From Streptomyces echinoruber (GTDB lineage: Bacteria > Actinomycetota > Actinomycetes > Streptomycetales > Streptomycetaceae): a stretch of DNA of 64,000 nt. The translations under genes were made by a program, and so were the position numbers. This document shows positions 62,044 through 64,000 of this stretch, one piece after another; the first letter of the stretch is position 1, and each line of letters begins with the position of its first letter. The notes under the pieces were generated by a model. That model searched no databases. It saw only the letters and a list, made by a program, of their open reading frames with translations, and had not been told where the DNA came from. Where the stretch lies: NCBI RefSeq assembly GCF_014651135.1, contig NZ_BMWH01000028.1, positions 1 to 64,000 on the forward strand, written 5' to 3'.

Positions 62044-63276
62044 ATGTCCCTTGAGTCCGAGGTCGGTCCGGCCGGGGAAACGGCGCTCCCCGGCACTCTG
62101 CCGGAGCCGCTGTACGCCGAGCTCGTCGCGTTCCGCCGCGACCTGCACATGCACCCCGAGCTCGGCAACCAGGAGTTCCGCACCACCGCGGCGATCAAGG
62201 AGCGGCTGGAGCAGGCCGGCCTGAAGCCGCGCGTGCTCTCCGGCGGCACCGGGCTCATCTGCGACGTCGGGGTCGAGGACGGGAAGCGGGAGGGCGGAGC
62301 GGAGCTGCTCGCCCTGCGCGCCGACATCGACGCGCTGCCCATCCCGGACACCAAGGAGGACTGCCCGTACCGCTCCACCGTGCCCGACCGCGCCCACGCC
62401 TGCGGCCACGACGTGCACACCACCGTCGTGCTCGGCGCCGGCCTGGTCCTCGCCGACCTGCACCGCCGGGGCCGGCTGCCGCGGCCGGTGCGGCTGATCT
62501 TCCAGCCCGCGGAGGAGGTCCTGCCCGGCGGCGCCGACCAGGCCATCCAGTGCGGCGCGCTGGACGGCGTACGGCGCATCCTGGCCGTGCACTGCGACCC
62601 CCGCGTCGACGCCGGACGCATCGGGCTGCGGCACGGGCCCATCACCTCCGCCTGCGACCGGCTGGAGGTCTCCCTGGACGGGCCCGGCGGCCACACCGCC
62701 CGCCCGCACCTGACCACCGACCTGGTGACCGCCGCCGCCCGCGTCGTCACCGACGTGCCCGCGCTGGTCTCCCGCCGCGTCGACACCCGCGCCGGGCTCG
62801 CCGTGACCTGGGGCCGGATCGAGTCCGGACACGCGCCCAACGTCGTCCCGCAGCACGCCGAGCTCGCGGGCACCGTGCGCTGCCTGGACATCGAGGCGTG
62901 GCGGCAGGCCCCCGACATCGTGGTCGGCGCCATCGACGAGGTCGCCAACCTGCACCGCGCCAAGTCCGAGATCACCTACGTCCGCGGCGTCCCGCCCGTC
63001 GTCAACGACCCGATGGTCACCCGGCTGCTGCGCCTCGCCATGACCGCCCGCCGGGGCGCGGAGAGCATCGAGGACACCGAGCAGAGCCTCGGCGGCGAGG
63101 ACTTCTCCTGGTACCTGGAGCGCGTGCCCGGCGCCATGGCCCGCCTCGGCGTCCGCCGCCCCGGCGACCACGTCGTCCGCGACCTGCACCAGGGCGACTT
63201 CGACGCCGACGAGTCGGCCATCACGGTCGGCGTGGAGCTGTTCACGGCGGCGGCCCTGCTGGACGTCGGCGAGTGA
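62044..63276 (+). CDS. M20 family amidohydrolase
   Basis: A 410-residue metalloamidohydrolase of the M20D type (hippurate/IAA-amino-acid hydrolase-like). Metal-binding and catalytic parts are HACGHDVHT, the FQPAEEVLPGG glutamates, AVHCDPRVDAG, and the C-terminal SLGGEDFSWYLERVPG. A dimerisation (lid) domain is inserted from DRLEVSLDGPGGHTARP to about residue 300. ATG 62044 (MSLESEVG) is preferred; GTG 62032 in frame lies only one base after AAAGGG. The natural substrate is unknown. Confidence 0.92.
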   Translation: MSLESEVGPAGETALPGTLPEPLYAELVAFRRDLHMHPELGNQEFRTTAAIKERLEQAGLKPRVLSGGTGLICDVGVEDGKREGGAELLALRADIDALPIPDTKEDCPYRSTVPDRAHACGHDVHTTVVLGAGLVLADLHRRGRLPRPVRLIFQPAEEVLPGGADQAIQCGALDGVRRILAVHCDPRVDAGRIGLRHGPITSACDRLEVSLDGPGGHTARPHLTTDLVTAAARVVTDVPALVSRRVDTRAGLAVTWGRIESGHAPNVVPQHAELAGTVRCLDIEAWRQAPDIVVGAIDEVANLHRAKSEITYVRGVPPVVNDPMVTRLLRLAMTARRGAESIEDTEQSLGGEDFSWYLERVPGAMARLGVRRPGDHVVRDLHQGDFDADESAITVGVELFTAAALLDVGE

Positions 63277-63515
63277 GCGGCGGGGTGCCCGCGCGCGTCC
63301 GTCCGGCACCCTTTGTCCACCTTGTTCGCCTGTGTCATCCGGGCGCAACCGGGCGCACGGAGACGTAACCCGCCCTCGGCACGAATCGATAACGGCCCGG
63401 CGAAACCCCGTTCCCCTCCCCTTCTACGCGCGTTACTGTGCGCCGCAATCGCTCGCCAGTGGCGGGGCGCCGGTACGGGCCGGCGACGGCGCCGCGGGGA
63501 TGAAGGGTGCGTGCT

Positions 63516-64000
63516 GTGGGTCTCAACTCTCGGCGGACTTCTCAGTGGACTTCTCAGCGGATCCCGACGCGGATCTCGACGCGGATCCCGACGCAGGTCC
63601 CGCGGCGCAGAAGGCTCTCCCGGGCCGCGGTGACCGTCGCGGTCCTCGCGCTCGCGGCCGCCGGCTGCGGCAAGTCCAGCAGTGACTCCTCGGGCGGCTC
63701 GTCGGAGTCCGGCAAGTACTCCGGCAAGGGCATCGGCCTGGCGTACGACATCGGCGGCAAGGGCGACCAGTCCTTCAACGACGCCGCGTTCGCCGGGTTC
63801 CAGAAGGCCGAGAAGGAATTCAAGATCGGCGGCCGGGACGTCGAGCCCAGCGACAACGAGTCGACCGCCGACAAGGTGGAGCGCCTGGAGCAGCTCGCCA
63901 AGGCCGGCTACAACCCGATCATCGGGGTCGGGTTCGTGTACGCGCCGGCGGTGAAGGAGGTGGCGGCCAAGTACCCGAAGGTCACCTTCGGCATCATCGA
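63516..64000 (+). CDS. BMP/PnrA family substrate-binding lipoprotein (truncated by window end)
   Basis: The N-terminal 161 residues of a basic-membrane-protein (Med/PnrA) lipoprotein that binds nucleosides for an ABC importer. The signal is RRRRLSRAAVTVAVLALAAAGC with the lipid Cys at residue 51, and RRRLSR looks like a twin-arginine signal. The mature part starts KYSGKGIGLAYDIGGKGDQSFNDAAF. The n-region is unusually long because it is encoded by 12-bp tandem repeats (63535-63594). GTG 63516 has GAAGGG 8 bp upstream. The gene continues beyond 64000. Confidence 0.9.
   Translation, partial: MGLNSRRTSQWTSQRIPTRISTRIPTQVPRRRRLSRAAVTVAVLALAAAGCGKSSSDSSGGSSESGKYSGKGIGLAYDIGGKGDQSFNDAAFAGFQKAEKEFKIGGRDVEPSDNESTADKVERLEQLAKAGYNPIIGVGFVYAPAVKEVAAKYPKVTFGII
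63535..63594 (+). repeat. 12-bp tandem repeats in the lipoprotein signal n-region
   Basis: Two GGACTTCTCAGY units are followed by three GGATCYCGACGC units. They are in frame and encode TSQW/TSQR/IPTR/ISTR/IPTQ. Confidence 0.8.

Overview
The window is very GC-rich, has strong third-position GC bias, uses many GTG starts, and carries the usual set of Streptomyces proteins (SCO4848-type membrane protein, TM2 and DUF2690 proteins, MocR regulators, BMP lipoprotein). It is almost certainly a core chromosomal segment of a Streptomyces. From memory, the gene order matches the mdh-betaine-glyA-trpS-sdh-mutase-Kdn region of S. coelicolor (about SCO4826 to SCO4884). That comparison was not computed. No rRNA, tRNA, IS element, prophage or CRISPR array is visible.

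Layout. (1) 0.6-3.2 kb: a membrane-anchored XRE/DUF2690 protein and malate dehydrogenase. (2) 3.4-8.5 kb: a candidate structured RNA, a haloacetate-dehalogenase-like hydrolase, a small hypothetical gene, and a three-gene operon of unknown function that starts with a TTA (bldA-type) codon and in which two overlapping genes share a short glycine/histidine motif. (3) 8.8-15.9 kb: glycine betaine synthesis (betaine aldehyde dehydrogenase, GMC choline dehydrogenase-like enzyme) and a betaine/choline ABC importer with a fused double permease. (4) 16-18.9 kb: an AhpD-like gene pair and an internally deleted PEP-mutase-family gene, divergent from a MocR regulator. (5) 19-31.6 kb: an odd Cys/AQ-rich protein, a YgiB/YgiC-like lipoprotein/ATP-grasp pair, glyA behind a ZTP riboswitch, trpS, a 2H phosphoesterase, YihY, a D-Ala-D-Ala carboxypeptidase, an SCO4848-family protein and a metallophosphoesterase. 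(6) 31.7-40.9 kb: TM2/DUF2752 genes, sdhCDAB, a ureidoimidazoline decarboxylase, a secreted GH20 hexosaminidase and DUF1877. (7) 41-49.5 kb: two duplicated ECF-sigma/membrane-protein modules, an L,D-transpeptidase, an acyl-CoA mutase large subunit and an Uma2 protein. (8) 49.6-53.2 kb: a TetR/FAD-monooxygenase pair with twin operators, and an acyltransferase. (9) 53.5-60.8 kb: a nonulosonic acid (probably Kdn, teichulosonic acid) cell-wall polymer cluster. (10) 61-64 kb: a methyltransferase, an M20 amidohydrolase and the start of a BMP/PnrA lipoprotein.

Functionally, mdh and sdhCDAB are TCA enzymes. The betaine genes form an osmoprotection unit that both makes and imports glycine betaine. glyA is likely controlled by Z nucleotides (ZTP/ZMP), that is, by the one-carbon folate state. 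The Kdn cluster has a synthase without a SAF domain, a CMP-transferase fused to a HAD phosphatase, two polysialyltransferase-like enzymes and accessory glycosyltransferases, which would be enough to make and polymerise CMP-Kdn.

The most unusual feature is at sequence level. Many genes are followed by short tandem repeats that start inside the gene end and often copy its stop codon; the extreme case is ten copies of a 31-bp unit after a DUF2752 gene. A second pattern is a family of small palindromic elements (ends GCCTCCCCC and GGGAGnnCCCCC) inserted in frame into coding genes. The shared STFAVGSHAHA motif and the candidate RNA after mdh are the other best leads.
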